This document shows positions 1 to 8,720 of a stretch of DNA of 64,000 nt, piece after piece; position 1 is the stretch's first letter, and each line of letters starts with the position of its first letter. The position numbers and the translations under genes are program-made. The notes beneath the pieces are model-generated. The model searched no databases. It saw only the letters and a list, made by a program, of their open reading frames with translations, and had not been told where the DNA came from. The stretch covers positions 1 through 64,000 of the forward strand of contig JBBQUM010000015.1 in NCBI GenBank assembly GCA_038212445.1, in the 5' to 3' direction. The DNA comes from TMP-7 sp038212445. Lineage in GTDB: Bacteria; Acidobacteriota; Terriglobia; Bryobacterales; Bryobacteraceae.

Positions 1-113
1 CTAAAGCGCCTACCCTCGCGCCCGAGAGAGCCAAACCCAATATCCGTCCGCGCCTGCCGCAAAAACCTTACCCGTCCAATTAGTTTCTCCTTGCGATATG
101 TCCAAACTCCAGG

Positions 114-138
114 AACGGGTCGGGAGACCCGTTCTACT
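114..138. repeat. Palindromic repeat copy A (8-bp stem, GGGA loop, CTACT tail)
   Basis: AACGGGTC and GACCCGTT form a perfect 8-bp inverted repeat around GGGA (114-133), followed by CTACT. A second copy at 46476-46500 has the same loop and tail and compensatory changes in the stem. It lies about 25 bp past the stop of the minus-strand gene ending at 164, so it could also act as an RNA hairpin for that transcript, but no U-tract follows on either strand. It is best read as a dispersed REP-like element. Confidence 0.55.
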
Positions 139-163
139 TCCAACGCTGCTCCGTTCGCCTTCC

Positions 164-439
164 TTAGCGGCGGTAGCCGTGTTCAAAACGGTCGCGGTCG
201 TAACGATAGTCGCGGTAGCGGACTACGGGGGCGACTACGCGGATTGGTGCGCGCCAGTAGCCGGGGACCCAGAGATTGCGGTTGTAGTAGCCGTCGACCC
301 AGACAAATCCGTTACCGGGGTAAGCGGGGCGAACGTACGCCACTGGAGGCGGTCCGCCGAAGCTGAAGCCTATCGAAACGCGCGGACCTGCGAAAATCGA
401 TCCCGCTACCAGTACGAATCCCAAGAGTGCTTTTTTCAT
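164..439 (-). CDS. Small secreted YXWQXW-repeat-like protein
   Basis: This 91-residue protein has a Sec signal peptide (MKKALLGFVLVAGSIFAG). A Tyr/Trp/Gly/Pro-rich segment follows, with GFVWVDGYY and LWVPGYW, the aromatic pattern of the small exported YXWQXW (YXWGXW) repeat proteins. The C-terminus is rich in Arg, Tyr and Asp (RDYRYDRDRFEHGYRR). AAGGAGAT stands about 8 bases before the ATG, which supports the start. The role is unknown; an exported, possibly envelope-associated structural protein is likely. No operon partner is evident: the next minus-strand gene upstream ends 132 bp away. Confidence 0.75.
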   Translation of the reverse strand: MKKALLGFVLVAGSIFAGPRVSIGFSFGGPPPVAYVRPAYPGNGFVWVDGYYNRNLWVPGYWRAPIRVVAPVVRYRDYRYDRDRFEHGYRR

Positions 440-571
440 TGTCTTGATCTCCTTCTGCTCCTATGTAATGCAGGAGGCGTGCCAGAGTTAAGGCATTGAA
501 AATACGTCGCGTCACCGGCTACCACTGGCCCACTCGAACCGACACTGGTGGTAGTCCACCAATTGTCCCGC

Positions 572-3367
572 TTACTTCTTGAAAGCGGGGTCGGATTCGG
601 CGCCGGAGCGGGGCTTCCAGTCCAGGCCGTAGTAGTCGTCGCGATAGCGGGCCCAGGGGTCGAAGGCGTTTACTACAGGCTCCAATTGACCGGCTAATTC
701 GGGCATCGTCCGCAGCAGCACGCGCTTGAGCGGGGACACTGGCTGGTCGTGCCCGTTGGACTGATGCCTGTCCATGCGGACGGGTCCGGGTCCATTGTTG
801 TTCACCCAGTCGAGACCGAACTTCGAGTAGAACTCGGGCCGATAGGACGATGTCAGGAAGCGATCGCTGAAGAGGCGGCGCGAGGCGTTGAGGATGAACA
901 CAACGAACTGCGTCTCGGAGATCGCGTAGCCGTGCGGACGAACCGGCTCGGCCAGGATGCCGACATTCAGATCGACATCCTCAATGTTGTCGATCACACT
1001 TCCGTTCGCTTTACCTAAGCAATCGTTGATTGGCGACTTATCCTCGTTGTGCTGGGCATCGGTGATGACCTTCGAGGAATCGCAGGTGTGCTGGCCATAG
1101 ATCTCGCGCATGGTCCGGACGATGTCTTCCTGCTCCTTGCGCTCGTCGGTGCCTTCCTTAAGCGTGGGATCGATGAAATCGTCGAAGGTGGTGAGCTGGC
1201 GCAGACCATACTGACGGCGAAACTCGTTGAAGCGGGGAATGCCATGCTCACGGTCGCGAATGAGGTCGAGCGCGGCGAGGTCGATCTTCTTTGTGTCGCT
1301 CTGGAGCCGGTCCATTTTCAGGTTTTGCATGAACATCGGATGATTGCGCAGAGTGAGCAAGCCAAGCCGCTGTCGGCCCATGCTGAGCGTCCAATTGGCG
1401 AGTCCGCGAGAGTGCATGGCGTCGGTAGCCTTCCCGCGGAAGGTCTCGACTACCGGCAATTTGGCAGTGATGTCGTTGGGGTTGGCGAGGTCGCGGTATT
1501 CGATGAGGTCGGGGACGAGCGGGTGAAGGCGGTAGACGGAGACGAATTCTTCCGGGAAGTTGAAGGGCGAGCCGAAGTGGTTGACGCCGCCGTTGACCGA
1601 GTCAGCTTTGGCAATGTTCCAATGCTTGTCGTGGCTGCCGATGCCGATGATGCCGGGGCCGGACGCCATCACTGAATAGATCTGCGCGGACTTGTGCGGA
1701 TCCTCTGATTTGCCGAGGACATTCCTGGTGACATCCTGGAGCACCTTGCTGATGATAGGAAGACTGGTGCCGATGAGACCGCTCCAGTTAGCGTTCATGG
1801 CGACATACAGCGGCTCGTCGTAGAGGAGTTGAGGAGTCCACTCGGTGGTGTGGATCTTGGCGATCTCGGCAGCGACGACGAGGCGGCCCATATCGTATAT
1901 CTCTTCATTGCTGACGTCGCTGTAGCGGATCACTTTCTTCGGATCGGCCGGATTGCGCAGACCGCAGTCGGCATCGGGCGTCGCTTTGGCCTGCTTGCGG
2001 AACTCGTCGACGAACGCATTGTGCTCACGCGCGAAGATGTTGGTGTACATGCTCATCCCGATGGTCCAGTTGTCGGGGAACGCCGTAGACTCCTGGCCTT
2101 TCCATTCGGGATTGATCGGATCGCCATCGGTGAACACGGGCAGGTAGCCGTTGGTGAGGAGAAGTTTGGCGTTGTCGGCAGGGTCGCGTTTGACGCGCTT
2201 GGCCGAGCGCTCATCGTAACCGTAGATCTGGGAGGCGTCCCACCATGCGGTATTGGTGTTGCGCATGGTCTTGGCGGCGCGGGTGGCATAGGTCTTGCCG
2301 TCGGGTCCGGTGACTCGATCCGCGGGATCGGCCTGAGCGACATAGCCGCGATCGATGCGGTCACCGGGGCGGCAACCGAGCTTTTCAATCTGCTCGGGGG
2401 TCAACGGCTGGTCAACATTATTGATCTTCTGGACTTCGCAGCCAACCTTGATGAACTCGGCGTCGTTGTGGCCTTCGTCGAGATGGGAGAACCAGTCGTG
2501 GGTCATGAACTGGATCCAGAAAGCGGCGAGCACATTGAAGAAGGGAGCGGCTTGGTAATCGCAGTTGGACTTGGCGGCGTCGCCGGTACCGAAGCCTTCG
2601 CGGCAGAGGTCGGGGTTGGACTGTTTGCGGGTAAAGAGACGGCGGCTGATGACCTGGGGATCGGGATTGAGGAGGCTGAGGCGATTGCCGTGCCGGTTGC
2701 GAGTGAGTTCATTCGCGCCGCTGTCAGGGAAGGCGGTATCGAACTCCACGTTGCGGCCGAACAACTGGCCGCTCGAGCCCATTAGCGGATTGAGAATGTC
2801 GTTGCAGATTCCGGTGACGGTGCGCTTGCGGATGAGATCGCCGGTACATTGCTGTTGCGGAGCGTCGCCGCCGACGGCTTTGAAGTCGGGGTGATCGGCG
2901 GGCAGCCGGAGAGCGGGCCAGACTTTGAGCGCGGGTCCGGGAACGTTATTGCGCCCGAGCACATAATCGCGAAAGGTGCCGTTGTTGTCAAAGAGGTTGA
3001 AAGTGATGAGTTCAACGCGCTGGTATTCGAGATCGAGCAAGGCGCCGCGCACTCCGCGGGCTGCACGCGAGAAAGGACCGGCACCCGGCGGCTTGGATGC
3101 TGCGTCGCCAGTTCCCCAGTAATTGCCCCAATCGACCCACGGCGTCTGTCTGCCGGCGAGCGCGCGCTGACCTCCACGGCAAATGGCTGAGGCTTGGGAG
3201 ACCTTGGCCTGGAAACGGTCGGCACGATCCTTCGGAAGCGCTTTCAGTCCCTCGAGGATCATGGCGACGCAGGCTTTGTCCGACGGTAGATCGATCTTGT
3301 CCTCGGAGTCGCACGCGGCGACGAAGAGAAGGGGAAAGACCACGAGGGCGCGACAAACAGAATACAT
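572..3367 (-). CDS. Animal-type haem peroxidase family lipoprotein
   Basis: I place the start at the ATG at 3367 (931 aa), with GGGAGG four bases upstream; the open frame runs further upstream without support. The N-terminus is a lipoprotein signal with a VAAC lipobox (Cys19). Peroxidase/cyclooxygenase-superfamily features follow in order: a distal-His region (FMTHDWFSH), an AWWDASQIYG segment, an IFAREHN motif, a proximal-His region (IAKIHTTEWTP) and a RLHPLVPDLI helix. The family oxidises halides or organic substrates with peroxide, or oxygenates fatty acids; the substrate here cannot be inferred. The product is probably a periplasmic or outer-membrane lipoprotein. It lies 148 bp downstream of the CadC/TolB gene on the same strand, so that regulator-like protein could control it, which is inference. 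Confidence 0.85.
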   Translation of the reverse strand: MYSVCRALVVFPLLFVAACDSEDKIDLPSDKACVAMILEGLKALPKDRADRFQAKVSQASAICRGGQRALAGRQTPWVDWGNYWGTGDAASKPPGAGPFSRAARGVRGALLDLEYQRVELITFNLFDNNGTFRDYVLGRNNVPGPALKVWPALRLPADHPDFKAVGGDAPQQQCTGDLIRKRTVTGICNDILNPLMGSSGQLFGRNVEFDTAFPDSGANELTRNRHGNRLSLLNPDPQVISRRLFTRKQSNPDLCREGFGTGDAAKSNCDYQAAPFFNVLAAFWIQFMTHDWFSHLDEGHNDAEFIKVGCEVQKINNVDQPLTPEQIEKLGCRPGDRIDRGYVAQADPADRVTGPDGKTYATRAAKTMRNTNTAWWDASQIYGYDERSAKRVKRDPADNAKLLLTNGYLPVFTDGDPINPEWKGQESTAFPDNWTIGMSMYTNIFAREHNAFVDEFRKQAKATPDADCGLRNPADPKKVIRYSDVSNEEIYDMGRLVVAAEIAKIHTTEWTPQLLYDEPLYVAMNANWSGLIGTSLPIISKVLQDVTRNVLGKSEDPHKSAQIYSVMASGPGIIGIGSHDKHWNIAKADSVNGGVNHFGSPFNFPEEFVSVYRLHPLVPDLIEYRDLANPNDITAKLPVVETFRGKATDAMHSRGLANWTLSMGRQRLGLLTLRNHPMFMQNLKMDRLQSDTKKIDLAALDLIRDREHGIPRFNEFRRQYGLRQLTTFDDFIDPTLKEGTDERKEQEDIVRTMREIYGQHTCDSSKVITDAQHNEDKSPINDCLGKANGSVIDNIEDVDLNVGILAEPVRPHGYAISETQFVVFILNASRRLFSDRFLTSSYRPEFYSKFGLDWVNNNGPGPVRMDRHQSNGHDQPVSPLKRVLLRTMPELAGQLEPVVNAFDPWARYRDDYYGLDWKPRSGAESDPAFKK

Positions 3368-3515
3368 ACAGCCTCCCAGAAGCTTCGGGCGCGGGCAGAC
3401 AGCCAGTCGTCGCGAAGGGTGCCGGTAGTAACAGTACCGATTTCGCTGATGATAGCACCGCTGCGCAGGCGCAACTGAGGTGGTGACGCCAGGGGAGAGA
3501 TCGTTGCAGGCGTTG

Positions 3516-5735
3516 TTATGGCGCCAGGCGGTTAAGTACCTGGAACCAGTTGACGGTGACATGAATTTGGGGGATGGCGGATGCCGACTGGCTGGAATCG
3601 CGAAGCACGAGATAGCGGCCGTCGGGGGCATGGCTGTAGGGACGGGTCCACCAATCGACGGAGTGAGCGAAGCCGGCGGGCAGAAGCTGCCGCGGTGTGT
3701 CGAAGTGACCGGTGGAGTCGACGGCGGTCTCCATTAGGCTCCCATGCTGTCCGAGAAACTCCAGGTGTTTGCCATCGGCGGACCAGAGGGGCGAGGATCC
3801 GCCACCCTGTGATACCTGGTGGGCGGGGGAGGACTGATCATAGGGTTGGATGAAGACTTCAGAGCCGGCGTGAGGATTGGTGGAGTAGGCGAACCACCGG
3901 CCGTCGGGCGAGAATGCGGGGCCGATATCGGGCGCCTGGGAGGTTACCAGCGGACGGGGACGGCGGTCGCCATCGAGCGGAAGTGCGTAGATGTCGCTTT
4001 GGGTGGAGGGGTGGACGCCTTCGAGAAAAAGGACGGCGTTGGCGGCGCCCGACCAGGAGAGCGGAAAGTGTCCGAAGTCCGGAGAATTGGTAAGGCGCTC
4101 GGGAGTGGCGGGAGACGCGAGGTTGATGCGATAGAGGTTGACGAAGTCGCGGTCGCCTTCGACGAGGCTGGCGATGAGGGACTTGCCGTCGGGACTCCAG
4201 AGCGCGCGGGGTGAGGGCACCTGGGTTTCGGCGATGCGCGTCCAGCTGCGGCTGCGGAGGTCGTAAATCCAGAGGGTCCAGCGGCTGATGTCGTCGCGCC
4301 GGGCGATGGCCAGGCGGGTCCCGTCGGGTGACACTTCGGCCTGCTCATAATTGGCGGCGGGCAAGGGCAGGGCGGTTTCCTGTCCATTCCGTGCAACCCA
4401 GGCCAAGGTCCGGTGAGGCTCGACATTCTTCACGTACGCGAGCGTCCCGCTCTGTGAAACCGTCACTTTGCCGCCGCGCCATCCGTTGACTCCGATGCCC
4501 GACAGCACCTCTACCGGAGATCCCTGCAACACAAGCGATCGTTCGTTCATTCGCACGGCCATCAGCTTCCCCTGCCAGTAATAAAGCAGGTGGCCGGTGG
4601 GCAGAATTTGTCCACCCATGCCGCGCTCAACCAAGCGGGTGGTGGAGTTGCAGCCCGCCTCTAAATCGCACCATTCTATGGAGCGGCGCAGAGGACCGGT
4701 GATGGTGGAGAAGAGCAGCGCAGGGTGCGAATTGCCGCGGAAGTCCTGTCCGAAAAATGCGGTACTGCCTTTGTCGGTGAGGATGGCTTTGCGGATTAAC
4801 TCCGGCTTGCCGCCTTGCGCCGAGACGCGGTAGATACCGGATATTTGAGCGATTTGGTTGGCGTCGGGGGCGAGGTTGGTGAAGTAGATGAAGCCGTCGG
4901 GAGCCCAGAGCGCTTTGCGGAAATCGAAACTGACCGGCACCGCGGCCAACTCACGCGTGGCGCCGGTGCCGGTGATCTTGAGGCTGTTGGGACCGTAGTA
5001 GCCGATCTGCTTGCCGTCGGGGGAGAAAAACGGCTGTTCGCCACCCTCCGAGCCGGCGATGGGCCGGGACTCTTCTTCATCGAGGAACCGGCGGTAGAGC
5101 ATGCGCGCGCCGCGCTTAACGCTTTGGTAAGCGATCTGATCGCCTGTGGGCGAGATGGCGATGGCCTGGATCTCGTCCACGGCGGGGAGCGACAAAGTGT
5201 AGCGGATCATGCGGCTACTGGGCTGGACGGCCTTTCGGCTTCTGGAGCTAACGAAGTAGAGTGCGAGGGCGATTGCGGCGAGCGCGAGGGCTCCGCCGAT
5301 GATGAGGGTCTGGGAGCGGCGGGGCGGAATGCTGGGCGGGGGAAGCGGCACGGGGGCGGTCTCGGGGGCGATGAGTTCGACGGGGGCGACGAACCGGTAG
5401 CCCTGTTTCGGGACGGTCTCGATGTAGCGAGGGTCGGAGGCGGAATCGCCCAGGATGCGGCGGAGGCGGCTGATGGCGGTGTTCAGTCCGAGGTCGAACT
5501 CGACGTAGGTCCCTGAGGGCCAGATAGCGGTGCGGAGTTCGTCGCGCGTGACGATCTCGCTGGCGCGCTGGATGAGGTAGTTGAGCAGGAGCGAGGGCTG
5601 TTGCTGAAGCCCGAGGTCAGACCCCTTGCGGGTGAGTTTGCCGGAGTCGACGTCGAATTCGAAGGGTCCGAAACGAGCCATCCGGCGATTCGGCGAGCCG
5701 GCCGGATCGTCATTCGGGTTGCCGGAAGGGCTCAT
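3516..5735 (-). CDS. CadC-type winged-helix / TM / TolB-like propeller protein
   Basis: 739 aa. Residues about 20-115 form an OmpR/PhoB-type winged-helix DNA-binding domain (FGPFEFDVDSGKL at its start, YIETVPKQGYRFVAPV at its end). A Pro-rich linker and one TM helix follow (LIIGGALALAAIALALYFV). The rest is a TolB/WD40-like beta-propeller with repeated SPDG and WSPDGK motifs. The layout suits a membrane-anchored one-component transcription factor with a periplasmic sensing propeller, a type abundant in Acidobacteriota. The target is unknown; the peroxidase gene just downstream on the same strand is a candidate. Start: ATG at 5735. Confidence 0.85.
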   Translation of the reverse strand: MSPSGNPNDDPAGSPNRRMARFGPFEFDVDSGKLTRKGSDLGLQQQPSLLLNYLIQRASEIVTRDELRTAIWPSGTYVEFDLGLNTAISRLRRILGDSASDPRYIETVPKQGYRFVAPVELIAPETAPVPLPPPSIPPRRSQTLIIGGALALAAIALALYFVSSRSRKAVQPSSRMIRYTLSLPAVDEIQAIAISPTGDQIAYQSVKRGARMLYRRFLDEEESRPIAGSEGGEQPFFSPDGKQIGYYGPNSLKITGTGATRELAAVPVSFDFRKALWAPDGFIYFTNLAPDANQIAQISGIYRVSAQGGKPELIRKAILTDKGSTAFFGQDFRGNSHPALLFSTITGPLRRSIEWCDLEAGCNSTTRLVERGMGGQILPTGHLLYYWQGKLMAVRMNERSLVLQGSPVEVLSGIGVNGWRGGKVTVSQSGTLAYVKNVEPHRTLAWVARNGQETALPLPAANYEQAEVSPDGTRLAIARRDDISRWTLWIYDLRSRSWTRIAETQVPSPRALWSPDGKSLIASLVEGDRDFVNLYRINLASPATPERLTNSPDFGHFPLSWSGAANAVLFLEGVHPSTQSDIYALPLDGDRRPRPLVTSQAPDIGPAFSPDGRWFAYSTNPHAGSEVFIQPYDQSSPAHQVSQGGGSSPLWSADGKHLEFLGQHGSLMETAVDSTGHFDTPRQLLPAGFAHSVDWWTRPYSHAPDGRYLVLRDSSQSASAIPQIHVTVNWFQVLNRLAP

Positions 5736-5938
5736 GTTGTTTCAAACGATTGTAGCGAATGACTGGAGGCGCGTAATGTCGGCGTGCAGGTTATTCAATG
5801 CAATCGACTTTCCAGGTAAGGTGACGTTCGTCGACGATTCAGGCGGAGTCATAGCCATTCAACTTTGCGTATGGGCCGGAGCCGGGTAGTGTTGACCTCG
5901 ACACGGGTAGATCGATCGACCCGGGACTGGGAAAACAC

Positions 5939-6571
5939 ATGAAACACGCACTTCTTTTTCTATCGATATACTCACTGGCGGGACGCCTGATGGCGGGCAC
6001 GGTGACGATTGACACCTCGTCGATCCAGGGGACATCCGGCTATCTGGATTTTCAATTCAGCGGGCCGTCAACGCCCGCAGCCATACTGACCACCTCGGGC
6101 TTGAATCTACATGGTGGCAGCGTGGGCGTAGAGATGATTACGGGAGACGCCAGCGGGTCGCTGCTGACGCAATTGATGCTGCTGAACACACTGAACAGTC
6201 CGCCGAACGAGGATTTTGCGAGCGTGACGTTTGGGACGCAACTGACTTTCGGATTTGATTTCAGCGGTCCGGCGGTGACGAATCCGGACGGCGTGTCGGA
6301 TGCGAGCACGTTCGCGTTCTCAATCCTCGATGCGACGGGCATGAATCCGCTGCTGCTGGTGAGCAACTGGGCGTCAGTAGATCCGGGCGGGTTCGCATTT
6401 CTGGTGGACCTGAATAATCAGGGCGGCGCGATTGCGACGAACTTTCTCGCTCACGGAGTGGTGAATCCGGAAGGCGTAGCGGTGCCTGAGCCGTCGGCGG
6501 GCAGTTGCCTGGCGATCGGTCTGGGAATGCTGGCAAGCGTGCGCCTGATGCGACGCCTGCGCAAGGCGTAG
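5939..6571 (+). CDS. PEP-CTERM protein, NF038129-like
   Basis: 210 aa with a signal peptide (MKHALLFLSIYSLAGRLMAG) and a C-terminal sorting tag: VPEPS, a hydrophobic helix and a basic tail (RLMRRLRKA). Such tags are cut and processed by exosortase. The central domain (IQGTSGYLDFQFS, FAFSILDATG, PLLLVSNWASVDPGGFAFLVDL) matches the family I remember as NF038129, whose function is unknown. A truncated paralogue lies at 8214-8720. It is the first gene of a plus-strand cluster of four; 39 bp separate it from the next. No exosortase gene is in the window. Confidence 0.85.
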   Translation: MKHALLFLSIYSLAGRLMAGTVTIDTSSIQGTSGYLDFQFSGPSTPAAILTTSGLNLHGGSVGVEMITGDASGSLLTQLMLLNTLNSPPNEDFASVTFGTQLTFGFDFSGPAVTNPDGVSDASTFAFSILDATGMNPLLLVSNWASVDPGGFAFLVDLNNQGGAIATNFLAHGVVNPEGVAVPEPSAGSCLAIGLGMLASVRLMRRLRKA

Positions 6572-6610
6572 CCGGCGCTTTCCATTTTCGGGCACAAGGA
6601 GAACCACACG

Positions 6611-6967
6611 ATGAAACTGCTTGCGACGAGTGTGTTCGTGCTGCTGGGACTGGCGATGTCCGCCCAGGCGGGAACCAGTTTCCAAATTGCCGGGGACCCG
6701 GATCCATTGCAGAGCGTGACCGGCGGGATGCGGCCCACGCTGACTCCAGCCGTGGATAGCGCAGACATTGTGGCCGCCGGGGAAGTGGTGGACATCACCG
6801 TTCTTCCGCAGCAGTTTGTCGCTTCATCCATCGCGCGGTTGAGCGGGAGCGGGACTTATTTCGCGGCCGTGTCCGAGCCTGTGCCGGAGGCTTCGACGAC
6901 GGTGTTGTTTTTAGCCGGTGTGGTGGTTGTCAGTGCATTGAATTTCAAAAGGAGATTTCAAAGATGA
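6611..6967 (+). CDS. Small exported protein with variant (PEA) PEP-CTERM-like tail
   Basis: 118 aa. Signal peptide (MKLLATSVFVLLGLAMSAQAG), a short Thr/Val-rich mature part, then VPEASTTVLFLAGVVVVSA and a basic end (KRRFQR). The tail has the tripartite shape of an exosortase signal but reads Pro-Glu-Ala where the canonical motif is Pro-Glu-Pro. AAGGAG precedes the ATG. Its stop overlaps the next start (ATGA at 6964-6967), so the two are likely translationally coupled. Its function is unknown. Confidence 0.75.
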   Translation: MKLLATSVFVLLGLAMSAQAGTSFQIAGDPDPLQSVTGGMRPTLTPAVDSADIVAAGEVVDITVLPQQFVASSIARLSGSGTYFAAVSEPVPEASTTVLFLAGVVVVSALNFKRRFQR

Positions 6968-8217
6968 GGACGATGTTAACGAAGTTTGTGCTGGCGGTTG
7001 CGCTGATTGGGTCAGCGGCGATGGGACAGGACTGGACGCAGGTGGCGGGCGGGCCGGGGCCGAGGACCGGCCCGGCGATGACGCTTGACGCGGCCCGGGG
7101 AGAGACGGTGATGTTTGGAGGCATCGTGCCATTTGGCCCGGCTCTCGACGAGACGTGGGTCTGGGACGGGGTGTCGTGGAATCAGAGGCATCCGGCGCAC
7201 GCCCCTCAAGTCCGATCCTTTGCTGTTCTCGCCTACGACAGCGCCCGTGGGCAGGCGGTATTATTTGGCGGAATTACCACGGGAGGCAGTCTTCTCAACG
7301 ACACATGGATTTGGGATGGTTCTGACTGGACGCAGCGCAGTCCCTTGACCAGTCCTCCGGCCCGTATCCACGCAGCGATGGCCTTTGACCCACTACGCTG
7401 CCAGATGGTGCTATTCGGAGGCTCTTTTGCGACTGGATTTTTTGGGGACACGTGGACCTGGAACGGAACGAATTGGGCGGCGGCCACCCCAGGAGTCAGC
7501 CCGTCGGCGAGGGCGCTGCATTCGCTCGGTTTCGATGCGATCTCAGGGCAGGTAATTCTCTATGGAGGGGATTCATTCGGTCAATTCCTTAGGGAAACCT
7601 GGGGCTGGGATGGGTCCAACTGGAATCTCAAGACGCCGGCCGTTAACCCGGGGCCCATCTTCGACAACGTTGCCACTTCAGGGCGTATTTTTCTCTATGC
7701 AGCCGACGCCTCGGGAAGCCCCTCTTACTGGATCTGGCACGGTTCTAACTGGATTCAGCTGCACCCTCTGCATGCTGCCCGCCCCACCTTTCCGGTGATT
7801 TCGTTGGACAAACGTGGAAACGTCATTCTATTCGGACTCACGCCAGGAGTGACCGCTACAACCAGCGAGACCTGGCTATACCCGCTTGGTACGCAAACGT
7901 TGACCAGCGGCGTTCAGATTACAACTTCGGGGTTTGTGTTCAGTCGTGTTACCGGTACATGGGTGGGGACGGTGACGGTGACGAACACCGGCGTGACACC
8001 GCTGGCAGGGCCTCTCGGTGTCGTACTCACGAAGCTCGCGCCGCAATTGAAGCCGATCAATTCAACCGGCATCAACGTCTTTGGCGTTCCGTATCTGACC
8101 TTGCCGGGATTTGATACAGCCAACGGCCAGCTTGTGCCTGGACAGAGCGCGACTGTGCCGGTACAATTTCCGGCGATGACTTTCGAAGCGGTGGCATATC
8201 AAGGGACGTGGCAATGA
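6964..8217 (+). CDS. Secreted kelch-like beta-propeller protein
   Basis: 417 aa. A signal peptide (LTKFVLAVALIGSAAMGQ) is followed by about five kelch-type repeats of roughly 55 residues, each with an LFGG-type strand and a W.WDG..W turn (ETWVWDGVSW, DTWIWDGSDW, DTWTWNGTNW, ETWGWDGSNW). The last ~100 residues form a separate Ig-like domain (VTNTGVTPLAGPLGVVLTKL). Such propellers usually bind protein or glycan; no catalytic motif is visible. It overlaps the preceding gene by 4 bp and the following start by 4 bp, so this is a coupled cluster. It has no PEP-CTERM tag of its own. Confidence 0.8.
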   Translation: MRTMLTKFVLAVALIGSAAMGQDWTQVAGGPGPRTGPAMTLDAARGETVMFGGIVPFGPALDETWVWDGVSWNQRHPAHAPQVRSFAVLAYDSARGQAVLFGGITTGGSLLNDTWIWDGSDWTQRSPLTSPPARIHAAMAFDPLRCQMVLFGGSFATGFFGDTWTWNGTNWAAATPGVSPSARALHSLGFDAISGQVILYGGDSFGQFLRETWGWDGSNWNLKTPAVNPGPIFDNVATSGRIFLYAADASGSPSYWIWHGSNWIQLHPLHAARPTFPVISLDKRGNVILFGLTPGVTATTSETWLYPLGTQTLTSGVQITTSGFVFSRVTGTWVGTVTVTNTGVTPLAGPLGVVLTKLAPQLKPINSTGINVFGVPYLTLPGFDTANGQLVPGQSATVPVQFPAMTFEAVAYQGTWQ

Positions 8218-8720
8218 ACGATCCGGGGACGAGCCGGGTGGAGGTGCCGACGACAGCGGTGGAAGGCACCGAAGGCTGGCTGGACTTTAAATTCGCATCG
8301 CTCCCTCCGCTGCCTGTGCGGGCGATGTTGACGATTGCCGGATTCGATGCGCACGGGGGCGTATTGAGTTCGGGCACGGCGACGGGGAATGTGGGAGGCG
8401 TGCTTGGACTCGAGAGTGAACTGGTGTTGTTGAACACGCCGGAGAGTCCGTCGAGCGAATACTCGATTGGGATCACGTTTGGGCGCCGGATCACGTTCCT
8501 GTTTCGATTTAAGGCGACGACGGAGGCGGACGGTCAGGGCAGCGCATTCGGCTTCTCCATCCTTGACGCGAGCAGCATGATGCCGCTGTTGCTGGTAGAC
8601 GATTGGCCGAGGTTGGATCCGAGCGGGTTTGCGTTTCTGGCGGACCTGGATGGTGAAGGCAGGGCGAGCATCAGCAGCTACGTAGCTGACGCGAGCTACT
8701 CGGGGTCGACGCGGCCGTGA
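8214..8720 (+). CDS. Truncated NF038129-like paralogue lacking export and sorting signals
   Basis: 168 aa from the ATG at 8214, which forms ATGA with the kelch gene stop; a GTG at 8208 would add two residues. The sequence aligns along its whole length with the mature domain of the PEP-CTERM protein at 5939-6571 (shared EGTEGWLDFKF, FGFSILDASSM, FAFLADLDGEG). Unlike it, there is no signal peptide and no PEP-CTERM segment: it ends at YSGSTRP. The final 25 bp overlap the convergent gene at 8696-9469. It is either an export-deficient remnant or depends on the exported kelch protein; I favour a remnant. Confidence 0.65.
   Translation: MNDPGTSRVEVPTTAVEGTEGWLDFKFASLPPLPVRAMLTIAGFDAHGGVLSSGTATGNVGGVLGLESELVLLNTPESPSSEYSIGITFGRRITFLFRFKATTEADGQGSAFGFSILDASSMMPLLLVDDWPRLDPSGFAFLADLDGEGRASISSYVADASYSGSTRP

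Noticed and set aside
1829..2785. 318-codon plus-strand open frame
   Set aside because: It lies wholly antisense to the haem peroxidase and is a product of GC3 bias; no motif, and the minus-strand gene has clear family motifs.
8718..8720. Possible recoding of the TGA stop at 8718 and of other TGA stops in the window, for example at 24287 and 30156
   Set aside because: I checked whether other genes show the pattern seen at 32517: no conserved downstream frame or SECIS-like hairpin at the right distance.
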